Shown: positions 47,783 to 56,293, counted from the stretch's first letter. The stretch: DNA of 64,000 bases from Halopseudomonas nanhaiensis (GCF_020025155.1 NZ_CP073751.1:1922001-1986000); one strand, 5' to 3'. Notes: generated by a model from the letters alone, not told the origin. Made by a program: numbers and translations.

Positions 47783-48379
47783 TCAGCGACCAAGCAGGCG
47801 TTGGGTGTAGTCTTCGAGCGGCGGACGCAGCAGGTCCTCGGCGTTGGCCTTGTAGAACTGCATGAAGCCGCCTCGCGTCTCGATGGTTACAAAGTCGACA
47901 ACATGCTCGGTCGAAGTTTCCATCAGGATGAGCTGCAAAACGGCGCGATCGATACCCACATCTCCCCAACCTTCACTTGATTCCCACTGCTCTGCGGTGC
48001 TTACGCCTTCCCGAGCGCTGGCGAAACGGCTGTAGAGAAGATAATGCGCCCGCTGCAGGCGCGCGGCGGTAAGCGCTTCTTCCAGTCCAAGCGGCTGCTC
48101 TGCGCGGCGCACCCGCGGAAAGACCTTCACTGCGGCAGCGAAGGCCTCCTCGGCGACCACGTTGGGTCGTGCGTAGGGATGGCCCACCGGGACGAAATGC
48201 CCCTGGGCGATGTAGAACTGAGAGTCGCTCTGCAGCTTGCGGCTGGCACTGCGATGAATCTCGTAGTGATTCATCAGTCCGCTGTCGCCCAGGTAGTAAC
48301 GCGCTTCCTTATGCATGTCAGATGGCTTCATGCAGCCGGCAAGGATAAGGACAGATACCAGCAGGAACATCCAGCGCAT
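47783..48379 (-). CDS. DUF4823 lipoprotein
   Basis: 198 residues from the ATG at 48379, with GGAG 8 nt upstream. The lipoprotein signal MRWMFLLVSVLILAGC has its lipobox Cys at residue 16. The mature part has SASRKLQSDSQFYIAQG, the ARLQRAHYLLYSRF segment and RAVLQLILMETSTEHVVD, as in DUF4823 outer-membrane lipoproteins of unknown function. It overlaps nothing, follows the radical-SAM gene by 19 nt and precedes the DUF1285 gene, suggesting one transcript. Confidence 0.85.
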   Translation of the reverse strand: MRWMFLLVSVLILAGCMKPSDMHKEARYYLGDSGLMNHYEIHRSASRKLQSDSQFYIAQGHFVPVGHPYARPNVVAEEAFAAAVKVFPRVRRAEQPLGLEEALTAARLQRAHYLLYSRFASAREGVSTAEQWESSEGWGDVGIDRAVLQLILMETSTEHVVDFVTIETRGGFMQFYKANAEDLLRPPLEDYTQRLLGR

Positions 48380-48398
48380 ATCGGTTACTCCGGGATAA

Positions 48399-49295
48399 TC
48401 ATAGGGCACGCATCCATTCCGGACGCAGACGCGCCGTATCCGGGCTCTCTATGGCAGCGCGTACCTGAGACAGCATGCGCGCTTTATCTGCACCGAGTAC
48501 ACCCTTGAGCACCAGGTAGTTCGATGCGTGATCGCTTCGGAATACGGTTCCTGTCAGCTCTAGGGCAGACAGCAGCCGTTTGATCTCGCTGAACAATCCT
48601 TGCTGATCAAGCGGCTCGAAGTCCGGGAACTGCTCGCGGTAGCGCTGCATGCCCTGCGGAAAGCTGACCACGAGTGTAGAGAGAAACTCGGGTTGAGTGG
48701 CGTTCATCAGCCTTGCCGAATTGTCTGCATGCTGATGGCTCAACGCCGCGCCGCCGAGGCCGTTGAGAATCATCACCGAGCGCTTCAGGCCAGCCTCGCC
48801 AGCCTTGAGCAGCGCGTCTTCCGTCGACGCGTAGGTCTCGCCCTTGTTGACCCTGCGCAGCACTTCGTCGTCCCCTGACTCGGCACCGACGTACAGCATG
48901 GCAAGGCCTGCATCACGCAGTTCGCGCAACTCCTCGACCGACTTGCGCTTGAGATTGCGCGGCAGACAGTAGGAGGTCACGCGCTCGACGGTCGGCATGT
49001 ATTCGCGGATCGCTTCGAGAATCCTCAGCAGACGGTGGGTCGGCAGGATCATCGCATCGCCATCGGCGAGGAACACGCGCTGAACGATCAAGCGTTCACC
49101 ACAGCGCCGGATCTCCTCCAGTACCTCTGCTTCATCGCGCGCGCGGAATTTCTTCTGCGGCGCCGTGTACATCTCGCAGAACGTACATTTGTTCCACGAG
49201 CATCCGTTGGTAACCGGCAGGATCAGCGAATGGGCTTCGCTCGGGGGACGGAAAACGGGCTCGATGTAGCTGATCGGGAACGAATGATTCTGCAT
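48399..49295 (-). CDS. Radical-SAM protein of unknown substrate
   Basis: 298 residues. The cluster motif is CSWNKCTFCEMY (residues 32-43). It is followed by a TIM-barrel pattern with DGDAMILP, VTSYCLPRNL, LYVGAESGDDEVLRRVNKGET (Elp3/MiaB-type SAM-binding GAESG) and MILNGLGG. It is related to the HemN/Elp3-like radical-SAM proteins often annotated as B12-independent oxidases, but it lacks TRAM, acetyltransferase and B12-binding domains, so the reaction is unknown. It heads a leftward set with the DUF4823 and DUF1285 genes. Confidence 0.87.
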   Translation of the reverse strand: MQNHSFPISYIEPVFRPPSEAHSLILPVTNGCSWNKCTFCEMYTAPQKKFRARDEAEVLEEIRRCGERLIVQRVFLADGDAMILPTHRLLRILEAIREYMPTVERVTSYCLPRNLKRKSVEELRELRDAGLAMLYVGAESGDDEVLRRVNKGETYASTEDALLKAGEAGLKRSVMILNGLGGAALSHQHADNSARLMNATQPEFLSTLVVSFPQGMQRYREQFPDFEPLDQQGLFSEIKRLLSALELTGTVFRSDHASNYLVLKGVLGADKARMLSQVRAAIESPDTARLRPEWMRAL

Positions 49296-49357
49296 GGATT
49301 CTCAATAGGGTTGACTTTGCAACAGGCCAAAATAAACCAGCCACTCGCGAAGTTAAA

Positions 49358-49370
49358 CCCCCCGATCGGG
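49358..49370. promoter_or_regulatory. CCC-N4-GGG palindrome upstream of the first esterase (distal copy)
   Basis: C6-GATC-GGG followed by TTTT, ending 99 nt before the ATG at 49470. It has the same core as the elements at 35425, 43893, 49410 and 51205. Confidence 0.45.
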
Positions 49371-49409
49371 TTTTGGCGCCATCCCGCCGAATTGCACTAA
49401 GGTACGGAT

Positions 49410-49419
49410 CCCAATCGGG
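49410..49419. promoter_or_regulatory. CCC-N4-GGG palindrome upstream of the first esterase (proximal copy)
   Basis: CCC-AATC-GGG followed by TTAAAA, ending 50 nt before the ATG. Its centre lies 50 bp from that of the distal copy, close to five helical turns, so both could be bound on the same face. Confidence 0.4.
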
Positions 49420-49469
49420 TTAAAAGCAGGATATGGCCCACGCATCAGACAACATCGAGAACCAACACA

Positions 49470-51137
49470 ATGACAAACAATAAAAGCAAACTGGATCGTC
49501 CACGCTTCCTCCTCACCGTCCTTTCCACGACCTTGCTGGCCGCTTCATTGAGCGGATGCCTGGGTGGGGACAGCTCCAACGATGCGCCACCCGATCCGCT
49601 TGCGATCCAGACTCAGCAAGGGAATGTGCAAGGCGTTGCACTCGATGGAATGCGCGTTTTCCGCGGTATACCCTACGGCGCCAGGCCAGAGCGGTTCGCT
49701 GCACCGACCGTGGCGACGCAGCGCACCGGGACCCTGACACTCAGCGAGGAGTTTCCCACTTCCTGTCCGCAGCCGGGCGGCAGCACCTTTGCCATCCCCA
49801 GCGAAGAAGAGGACTGCCTGTTCCTGAATGTCTACGCACCGGAGAAGCCTGGCGACTACCCCGTGATGGTCTGGATCCATGGTGGCTCCTTCGTCACCGG
49901 CTCCGGCGGCGATGCGTACGAGCCGCAGCGCCTGGTCGATCAGGGGGTGGTGGTGGTCACCATCAATTATCGTCTCGGCGCCCTTGGCTTTCTGCCGCAC
50001 GCCAGCCTGGCTGACGACGATGGCTCCTTCGGCAATTACGGTCTGATGGACCAGCAGCTTGCGCTGCAATGGGTTCAGGACAACATCACCGGTTTCGATG
50101 GCGACCCGGACAACGTCACTATCTTCGGCGAATCGGCCGGTGGTCACAGCGTTGCAAGCCATCTTGCCTCGCCAGGGTCGGCCGGTCTTTTCGACAAGGC
50201 CATCATTCAGAGTGGCTCATACAGCCCGACGCAACTGTCGCAGGCAGCTGGCCAGCTCACGTTCGGCGACTCGTTCGTCGCGGCGACCGGCTGCGATACG
50301 GCCTCCGATATTGGCGCGTGCCTGCGCGGGTTGCCGATCGAGACGGTCCTGTCCAACCAGATGGCCAGCTATCTGCCGGTCACCGGCGGCAGCGTACTGC
50401 CCGATTCGATTCAGGCAAGGCTCAGTTCGGGCGATTTCAATGGCGGCCCAATCATGATCGGCAGCAACCTGCATGAGGGGCGCCTGTTCATCGGGGTGGA
50501 AGTGCTGCGAGGCAATCCGGTGGACGCAGACGATTATGCAACACGCGTCACGTCGTTGCTGCGGAGCGATCCGCGTGCTTACGATCGCGCTCAGGTGGCT
50601 GCGGATTATCTCGATCGCATTGTTACGCTGGAAGGGCTGGCGCCTGATGATCCGTCTCGTTACGGTCGCGCTCTGTCGGCAATCAATACCGACTGGCGCT
50701 TCGCCTGCGGCACCATCAACCAACTGACTCAGGTCAATGCCGCTGGTACCGACGCCTACGGGTACTGGTTCGTGGATGAAAACGCGCCAAATATTCTGCC
50801 GGTCGAGAACGCGCAGTTCCCCTGGGGCGCAGCGCATGCGTACGAGATCCAGTACGTACTGGCTGATCAGGCGACCTTCACCGAACGTGGCGGCAACGAG
50901 CAGCAGCTGGCGCTCTCGAATGCGATGGTCAGCTACTGGGCCAATTTCGCCAAGTTCGGCGACCCCAACGGTACCGACGGAGCCGCAGAGAACGTGGAAT
51001 GGTCAGCGCTGGGTGACGGCGGCAACATGATCGCGCTGGAGCCAACGGACCTGGCCGAGGTACCCGCCAGCGACTTCGCCGATTACCACAACTGCGCCTT
51101 CTGGGCGGATCCTGTCGCAGCGCAGGCGACGCCGTAG
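49470..51137 (+). CDS. Lipoprotein type B carboxylesterase (paralogue 1)
   Basis: 555 residues. A lipoprotein signal ends at Cys30 (LSGC), followed by a short Ser/Asp/Pro linker. The alpha/beta-hydrolase of the carboxylesterase type B family shows FRGIPYG, EDCLFLNVYAP, the oxyanion HGG (WIHGGSF), nucleophile Ser222 (GESAGG), probable Glu336 (NLHEGRLF) and His456 (GAAHAYEI). It should sit on the outer membrane facing the periplasm or surface and cleave an ester whose alcohol part could feed the PQQ dehydrogenase. A second copy lies 166 bp downstream with its own control site. Confidence 0.92.
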   Translation: MTNNKSKLDRPRFLLTVLSTTLLAASLSGCLGGDSSNDAPPDPLAIQTQQGNVQGVALDGMRVFRGIPYGARPERFAAPTVATQRTGTLTLSEEFPTSCPQPGGSTFAIPSEEEDCLFLNVYAPEKPGDYPVMVWIHGGSFVTGSGGDAYEPQRLVDQGVVVVTINYRLGALGFLPHASLADDDGSFGNYGLMDQQLALQWVQDNITGFDGDPDNVTIFGESAGGHSVASHLASPGSAGLFDKAIIQSGSYSPTQLSQAAGQLTFGDSFVAATGCDTASDIGACLRGLPIETVLSNQMASYLPVTGGSVLPDSIQARLSSGDFNGGPIMIGSNLHEGRLFIGVEVLRGNPVDADDYATRVTSLLRSDPRAYDRAQVAADYLDRIVTLEGLAPDDPSRYGRALSAINTDWRFACGTINQLTQVNAAGTDAYGYWFVDENAPNILPVENAQFPWGAAHAYEIQYVLADQATFTERGGNEQQLALSNAMVSYWANFAKFGDPNGTDGAAENVEWSALGDGGNMIALEPTDLAEVPASDFADYHNCAFWADPVAAQATP

Positions 51138-51148
51138 CGTTAAACTCG

Positions 51149-51169
51149 CACGGCCCGCAACGGGCCGTG
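51149..51169 (+). terminator. Hairpin after the first esterase gene
   Basis: CACGGCCCG and CGGGCCGTG form a 9-bp stem with a 3-nt loop 11 nt after the stop. There is no T-run. Confidence 0.5.
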
Positions 51170-51203
51170 CCCTGCCCTGTATCAGTCGCTCTTGCCCCGC
51201 CTC

Positions 51204-51215
51204 ACCCATTTGGGT
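51204..51215. promoter_or_regulatory. CCC-N4-GGG palindrome upstream of the second esterase
   Basis: ACCC-ATTT-GGGT is a perfect-arm palindrome whose core ends 89 nt before the ATG at 51304. A degenerate copy (AACCCGCATCTGGTT, 51222-51236) follows about two helical turns further on. Confidence 0.45.
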
Positions 51216-51303
51216 TTAGCCAACCCGCATCTGGTTCAATTATCGTGACCGGATCAATCCTGAGCAGATTGATTCTTTCGTTCACGCTAGGGACACAAAA
51301 ACA

Positions 51304-52977
51304 ATGACTGCCATTCGAATCAAGAATCCAGCAATGCCACTGCGCGCATTGACCGTTGCGCTGCTTGGACTGAGTCTCAGCGCCTGTCTGTCCGGAGGCG
51401 GCAGCAGTTCAAATGCTGCTGCGCCGGCATCCGCTGATCCTTTGACCATCAGCACCACCGAGGGAGAGGTGCGCGGCATCGAATCCGGTGACATCCGGGT
51501 CTTCCGCGGCATTCCCTATGCCGCTCCGCCGGTTGGGGAGCTTCGCTTTGCCCCGACCGAAGCCGCGCCCGAGCGCGACGGCGTATTGGAACTCAGCGAA
51601 GCGTTCGGGTCGATGTGCCCGCAGATCAGCTTGCTCAGCGGCCAGGTACAAGGAAATGAAGATTGCCTGTTTCTCAATGTGTACGCGCCGGCCGACGCCG
51701 AAGACCTGCCGGTGATGATCTGGATTCACGGCGGGGCGTTCGTGTTCGGCGATGGCGGCGGCGAATATGACCCGACGCGTCTGGTCGAGAAGGACGTGAT
51801 CGTGGTCACGCTCAATTACCGCCTGGGGAACCTCGGGTTTCTGGCGCACCCGTCGCTTGATTCCGATGGTGGCAATTTTGGTCTGATGGATCAGCAGGAG
51901 GCGATGCGCTGGGTGAAGCGCAACATTGCTGCGTTTGGCGGCGACCCGGAGAATGTGACGCTCTTCGGCGAATCAGCGGGCGGCCATAGCGTGATGAGCC
52001 ATATCGTGTCGCCGCGTGCCGAAGCCGAAAACCTGTTCCAGCGAGCAATCGTGCAGAGCGGATCCTACGCGGCGTTCCAGTCTCCGAAAGCCGCATCCCA
52101 GGCCAGCGGTCAGCTGGTAGCGAGCGCGCTCAACTGTCCCGACGCCGGCGCGATCGATGACTGCTTGCGCAGCGCTTCGGTCAGTCAGCTGCTCGCAGCC
52201 CAGGGCTCGCAGAGCATTCCGACCGTCGACCCGGCGACCGATCTGCTCCCCAAGTCGATCTATCAGTCACTTGCCGAAGGCGACTTCAATACCACTCTCG
52301 ACGTCATGATCGGCAGCAACCAGAATGAAGGCACGCTGTTCGTCGCGCTGGACGAGCTGGGTGGGGAGTCGCTGGAAGCGCAGGGCGAAGCAGAGTACCG
52401 CAACAGGGTCGCCGAATTCTTCGCCCCGTACCAGGCTGTTGTGCCCTACAACGACGACCAGATCGCAAGCGACTACCTCGGGTTCTACAGCCAAAGCAGT
52501 GCCCAGTATTCAGAGGCGCTCTCTGCAATATGGACAGACTTCATGTTCGCCTGCAACAGCAGCGCCCAGGCGGCCACTTTCGCCGGCAGAGACATGAACA
52601 CGTTCAAGTACTGGTTCCGCGACGAAAACGCTCCCTGGACCCTGGTGAACCCGGTCGCGGTCAGTTTCCCGCTGGGCGCAACGCACGCTGGCGAGATTCC
52701 CTACGTTCTTTACCCAGAGCAGGTGATGCGCGATCGCTACACCGGCGATGAAGCCGATGTGGACCGCCTGGCCGAGACAATGGTCGACTACTGGACCAGT
52801 TTCGCTCGCAACGGGGATCCGAACACCGCCGACGGTGTAGCAGCTACCTGGCCCCAGGCCGCTGCAGGCCGCTACATGGTTCTCGACGTGCCTGAAGCGG
52901 CGAGCACCGGCGCGGCAGACTTTGCGACCTACCATCGCTGCGCCTACTGGGCCGCTCCGCCGCTACGGATAGAGTGA
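51304..52977 (+). CDS. Lipoprotein type B carboxylesterase (paralogue 2)
   Basis: 557 residues. The lipoprotein signal ends at Cys28 (LSAC), with a Gly/Ser/Ala linker after it. Family motifs are FRGIPYAAPPVGELRF, EDCLFLNVYAP, WIHGGAF, the nucleophile Ser224 in FGESAGG, NQNEGTLF and GATHAGEIPYV. It aligns along its whole length with the esterase encoded just upstream, so the pair arose by tandem duplication. They differ most in the segment before the catalytic Glu, which lines the acyl/alcohol pocket in this fold, so substrate ranges may differ. It ends in a strong terminator. Confidence 0.92.
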   Translation: MTAIRIKNPAMPLRALTVALLGLSLSACLSGGGSSSNAAAPASADPLTISTTEGEVRGIESGDIRVFRGIPYAAPPVGELRFAPTEAAPERDGVLELSEAFGSMCPQISLLSGQVQGNEDCLFLNVYAPADAEDLPVMIWIHGGAFVFGDGGGEYDPTRLVEKDVIVVTLNYRLGNLGFLAHPSLDSDGGNFGLMDQQEAMRWVKRNIAAFGGDPENVTLFGESAGGHSVMSHIVSPRAEAENLFQRAIVQSGSYAAFQSPKAASQASGQLVASALNCPDAGAIDDCLRSASVSQLLAAQGSQSIPTVDPATDLLPKSIYQSLAEGDFNTTLDVMIGSNQNEGTLFVALDELGGESLEAQGEAEYRNRVAEFFAPYQAVVPYNDDQIASDYLGFYSQSSAQYSEALSAIWTDFMFACNSSAQAATFAGRDMNTFKYWFRDENAPWTLVNPVAVSFPLGATHAGEIPYVLYPEQVMRDRYTGDEADVDRLAETMVDYWTSFARNGDPNTADGVAATWPQAAAGRYMVLDVPEAASTGAADFATYHRCAYWAAPPLRIE

Positions 52978-52985
52978 CACCTGAC

Positions 52986-53011
52986 CCGGGCCCCACTGCG
53001 GGCCCGGTTTT
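52986..53011 (+). terminator. Intrinsic terminator after the second esterase gene
   Basis: CCGGGCCC and GGGCCCGG form an 8-bp stem with a 6-nt loop, followed by TTTT. It abuts the stop of the convergent amidohydrolase gene. Confidence 0.75.
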
Positions 53012-54033
53012 CATTCCGCCTTCGACCGAGCTGGCCGCTTCGGCAGCAGGGCCAGGAAATTGTCCTTCGCCACCTTCCGCGCCACCTCTTCCTCCAGCTC
53101 GTCAAGAAACGCATCGAAGCGCATCATGTGCTTGCCAAGATTGTTGAAGCGCCCTACCACGTCGGATCCGATCATGAATCGGTCGGGGAACCGCTCGACC
53201 AGCCGTACCCACTTTTCGTCTGCACTACCCTCTTCATCCAACAGATAGGTATCGAGCATGCTCCAGGACAGGTCGATATACAGATTCGGGTACGTCGCCA
53301 GCATCCGTTCGAGCATGTCATGCAAGAACTCTAGACGGTCCTGGCGGCGGTGGATTTCGGCGCTGGTTCCCGCGTGCGCCCAGATGAAACGTACATTCGG
53401 GTGGACCCGCAACGGCTCTTCCATCTCATGCAGATACAGTGGTTCGCGCTCACGCTTGGATGTGACATTGCTATGCACCATGACCGGCAGGTCGTACTCC
53501 GCGGCCAGGTAATACACGCGGGTCATTGCCTCGCTGTTGGCGCGCGGCACATCGCCGTGGGTCAACGCAGTCAGGTCATCGTGTCGGGTAAACACTTCGC
53601 CGATACCCTCCCAGAGGTCCGGGAACATCTCGATGGTGCGGCGGATATGTTCGTCGGAGTTCTTGTCGTTGGGATTGAAGCCGGTGATGAATGGATGGAA
53701 ACGCTTGCGCTGATCCTCAGGCAACTTCAGCAATGCCTGAGCGAGGATGGCATCGGTAGCGGAAAACCAGTATGCGCCAGCGTCGTCACCAGCGTAGTAG
53801 CGCGGCCGGCGCGGTTCGTTCTCATGCCACTTCTTCGCCACTCCGACACCAGTGATCATGACGTGATCGATACGGTTGTCGTTCATCTGCTCCAGCAAAG
53901 GCTGCATGCCTTCGCTGTTCTGAAAGAAATCGACGTAGTGCAGGTGGGCATCGGTATAGCGATACTCGCGAGCAAGTGCCGCGGCCGATGCGAATGAAAG
54001 CAGTACTAATGAAACAGCGATGACAGTGCGCAA
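53011..54033 (-). CDS. Exported amidohydrolase-family (TIM-barrel) protein
   Basis: 340 residues from a TTG start with GGAG 7 nt upstream. A signal peptide (about 1-21, ending AALA) targets the periplasm. The metal-dependent hydrolase fold of the amidohydrolase_2 type shows DAHLHYVDFF (HxH at about 30-32), MVHSNVTSKRE, RFIWAHAGTS and MIGSDVVG (C-terminal metal Asp). The family includes decarboxylases and lactonases. The substrate is unknown, though proximity to the esterases would allow a role on the same substrate. It is convergent with the second esterase gene. Confidence 0.85.
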   Translation of the reverse strand: MRTVIAVSLVLLSFASAAALAREYRYTDAHLHYVDFFQNSEGMQPLLEQMNDNRIDHVMITGVGVAKKWHENEPRRPRYYAGDDAGAYWFSATDAILAQALLKLPEDQRKRFHPFITGFNPNDKNSDEHIRRTIEMFPDLWEGIGEVFTRHDDLTALTHGDVPRANSEAMTRVYYLAAEYDLPVMVHSNVTSKREREPLYLHEMEEPLRVHPNVRFIWAHAGTSAEIHRRQDRLEFLHDMLERMLATYPNLYIDLSWSMLDTYLLDEEGSADEKWVRLVERFPDRFMIGSDVVGRFNNLGKHMMRFDAFLDELEEEVARKVAKDNFLALLPKRPARSKAE

Positions 54034-54096
54034 GGTCAGACTCCGGGACGTCGATGCCTGTCAGACCTCAGCGTGGAGTCGCGGTTTCAAAAAGAC

Positions 54097-54747
54097 CTAG
54101 GCGGTTCTGCTCGCCCCATCGCCATCCTTCTTGCGCTTGGAGCGGTTCCCCATGCGCACGCCGATGTCCATGAGAAACTGCATGTAACCTTCCTTGTCCT
54201 CGATCACCTCACGCCAGAATGGCGAGTGATACATGGCCATGGCGCCATGCACCAGGGCCCAGGCTGCGCAGTAATGAAAATACGCCGGCACGTTCTCCAG
54301 CTTGCCCTCGTCTATCCGCTCCTGGATGACACCGGTCAGATGATTGAAGTTGGATGCACGAATGTGATGCAGCTCGTCGACCAGCTCAGGCAGCTGGTTG
54401 GTCTTTACCACCTTCTCTTCGAGCCGATCGAACAGGCGATACCGGTCCGGATCACTCATGCGGAACGCGAAGTACTCGCGTGAGAGCGCTTCTTCATCGC
54501 GCTCGATGGTTTCCGAGTGCAGAAGCGCCGCGAGATCGCGCTCGTAGTCGAGCATCAGGCGTAGATAGATTTCTGCCTTGGACTTGAAGTGCTTGTAGAT
54601 CGTGCCCTTGCCGATGCCGACCTCGTCGGCAATCATCTCGACAGTGACGCTGTCTTCGCCCTGCTCCAGAAACAGGCGCAGCGCGGTATCGAGAATTTCC
54701 TGCTCGCGGCGTCTGAACTCGCGGACTTTACGTGATTCTTTCTGCAT
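54097..54747 (-). CDS. TetR-family transcriptional regulator
   Basis: 216 residues from the ATG at 54747 (AGGAAC site). The N-terminal helix-turn-helix (about 12-58: EILDTALRLFLEQGEDSVTVEMIADEVGIGKGTIYKHF in pattern) is standard TetR. The C-terminal ligand domain (about 70-205) has YFHYCAAWALVHGAMAMYHSPFWR. The last residues are basic and polar. It is transcribed divergently from the aminotransferase gene across about 170 bp, so it may control that gene and itself; no clear palindromic operator was found. Confidence 0.9.
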   Translation of the reverse strand: MQKESRKVREFRRREQEILDTALRLFLEQGEDSVTVEMIADEVGIGKGTIYKHFKSKAEIYLRLMLDYERDLAALLHSETIERDEEALSREYFAFRMSDPDRYRLFDRLEEKVVKTNQLPELVDELHHIRASNFNHLTGVIQERIDEGKLENVPAYFHYCAAWALVHGAMAMYHSPFWREVIEDKEGYMQFLMDIGVRMGNRSKRKKDGDGASRTA

Positions 54748-54915
54748 TGTTGTTCCTGAAAATCCGAGTCGCAATGGCGGTTATTATGCCAACTTTATGA
54801 CCAGATGCACACGCCTGGTTGCAAGTTGACCGCCAGGTTCACTTCGGTCGTGCCTTCAGCTTTGCCGTTCACGCGCTGATCGCCTAGGCTGGCACATATT
54901 TTTCAGGAGTCGGCC

Positions 54916-56067
54916 ATGTACGAGCACCCTCTCTGGAGCGTCGAATTTCCAATCGATCCGGACATCTGCTATCTGAATCACGCAGCCGTCGCGCCCTGGC
55001 CACGTCGTGCCAGCGAAGCGGTTTGCGCTTTTGCGCTGGAAAACAACACGCAGGGCGCCCGCGACTACCCACGCTGGAGCCGGCTGGAACTGACACTGCG
55101 TGGCCAGCTGCAAACATTGTTGAACGCCCCTTCGAAAACCGACATTGCACTGGTAAAGAACACCTCCGAGGCACTGTCGTTCGTCGCTGCCGGCCTGGAC
55201 TGGCAGCCAGGCGACGAGGTGCTGACGAGCGATGAGGAATTTCCCTCCAACCGCATTCCGTGGGAAGCGCTAGCTGCCCAGGGCGTGAAGCTGGTCACGG
55301 TCAATCTGAAGGGGCCAGACCCCGAAGGCTCGCTCATTGCGGCAATGAATGAGCGGACACGGCTGCTGACCATCAGCTCGGTGCAATACGCCAGTGGGAT
55401 CCGCCTGGATCTGCGCAGGCTCGGGCTAGCCTGCCGGTCGCGCGAAACCCTGTTCTGCGTGGATGCGATCCAGTCTCTGGGCGCCCTGCCCTTTGATGTG
55501 CAGGCGCTCGATTGTGATTTCGCCATGGCAGACGGACACAAATGGCTGCTGGGCCCCGAGGGCTTGGGTGTCTTCTACTGCCGCCGCGAGGTCCGTGATC
55601 AGTTGAAATTGACACAGTATGGTTGGCACATGGTTGAAGACATGGGCAACTACGACCGCCTCGATTGGCAACCGGCGAACAGCGCTCGACGATTTGAAGC
55701 AGGCAGCCCGAACACGCTGGCCCAGCATGCGCTATCGGCGAGTCTGCAGTTGCTGCTGGACACCGGAATGGAAAACGTCTGGACAGCGCTGCAGGAACGA
55801 GTGAGCTACCTTGTCGACGCACTGGGCTCCCGCCCGAAGATCGCGATTCTCAGCCCGGTGGATGCAGACCGACGCTCGGGTATCGTCACCTTCGCAGTCG
55901 AGGGCGTTGATCAGCGCCACCTGTTCGAATCCCTCAGACATCAGGGGGTGGTGTGCGCTCAGCGCGGCGGGGGCATCAGGTGGTCCCCTCACTTCTACAC
56001 GACGCAGGACGCGCTCGACCGTGCGCTTGCTTGCCTGGATCACGCGATAGGCGATCTGGGCAATTAA
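54916..56067 (+). CDS. Class V aminotransferase (PLP-dependent)
   Basis: 383 residues. YLNHAAVAPWP at the start, KNTSEALSFVAAGL (phosphate-binding), CVDAIQSLGALPFDV (Asp183, which pairs with the PLP nitrogen) and ADGHKWLLGPEGLGVFYC (Lys209, Schiff base) are class V hallmarks. Closest in pattern to cysteine desulfurase/isopenicillin-N epimerase-like proteins; the mobile Cys loop of a true desulfurase is not obvious. Substrate unknown. AGGAG lies 10 nt before the ATG. It is followed by the RgsA-like RNA and its terminator. Confidence 0.87.
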   Translation: MYEHPLWSVEFPIDPDICYLNHAAVAPWPRRASEAVCAFALENNTQGARDYPRWSRLELTLRGQLQTLLNAPSKTDIALVKNTSEALSFVAAGLDWQPGDEVLTSDEEFPSNRIPWEALAAQGVKLVTVNLKGPDPEGSLIAAMNERTRLLTISSVQYASGIRLDLRRLGLACRSRETLFCVDAIQSLGALPFDVQALDCDFAMADGHKWLLGPEGLGVFYCRREVRDQLKLTQYGWHMVEDMGNYDRLDWQPANSARRFEAGSPNTLAQHALSASLQLLLDTGMENVWTALQERVSYLVDALGSRPKIAILSPVDADRRSGIVTFAVEGVDQRHLFESLRHQGVVCAQRGGGIRWSPHFYTTQDALDRALACLDHAIGDLGN

Positions 56068-56153
56068 CGCGCATCACGATAAGCGGATCGCTGACGTATT
56101 CCAAATCAGTTTATAAACGGTGGTTAATCGACTGGAAAGCTGAGCCGCATGGA

Positions 56154-56160
56154 CGATACT
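56154..56160 (+). promoter_or_regulatory. RpoS-type -10 element of the RgsA-like RNA
   Basis: CGATACT differs by one base from the extended stationary-phase -10 consensus CTATACT, with the C at -13 favoured by RpoS. It lies about 7 nt before the likely RNA start. Confidence 0.5.
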
Positions 56161-56166
56161 CAGTTC

Positions 56167-56288
56167 ATCAGGACGCGGTGTCTCCCCCAAGTTCCGCGTC
56201 CTGACCAGATGGGTCTGCAACCCCCGTCTGACGCAACACTCCTAATGGTCTTGACCCGAATTCGTCCCCCAGAATTCGGGTTTTTTTT
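56167..56288 (+). ncRNA. rgsA: RgsA-like (P16) small regulatory RNA
   Basis: A gene-free stretch of about 120 nt between the aminotransferase gene and tatD. It folds as three successive hairpins: AGGACGCGG/CCGCGTCCT (56170-56202), CAGATGGG/CCCCGTCTG (from 56206), and a terminator stem. All three loops or arms expose runs of C (TCCCCC). It has an RpoS-type -10 box upstream and ends in eight T residues. In Pseudomonas aeruginosa the Gac- and RpoS-controlled Hfq-dependent RNA RgsA lies beside the tatD-pilZ-holB-tmk cluster, the same place as here. Identification rests on position, promoter type and structure, not on an alignment. Confidence 0.7.
56255..56288 (+). terminator. Intrinsic terminator of the RgsA-like RNA
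   Basis: CCCGAATTC and GAATTCGGG form a 9-bp stem with an 8-nt C-rich loop, followed by eight T residues. It ends 6 nt before the convergent tatD stop. Confidence 0.9.
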
Positions 56289-56293
56289 GCGCC

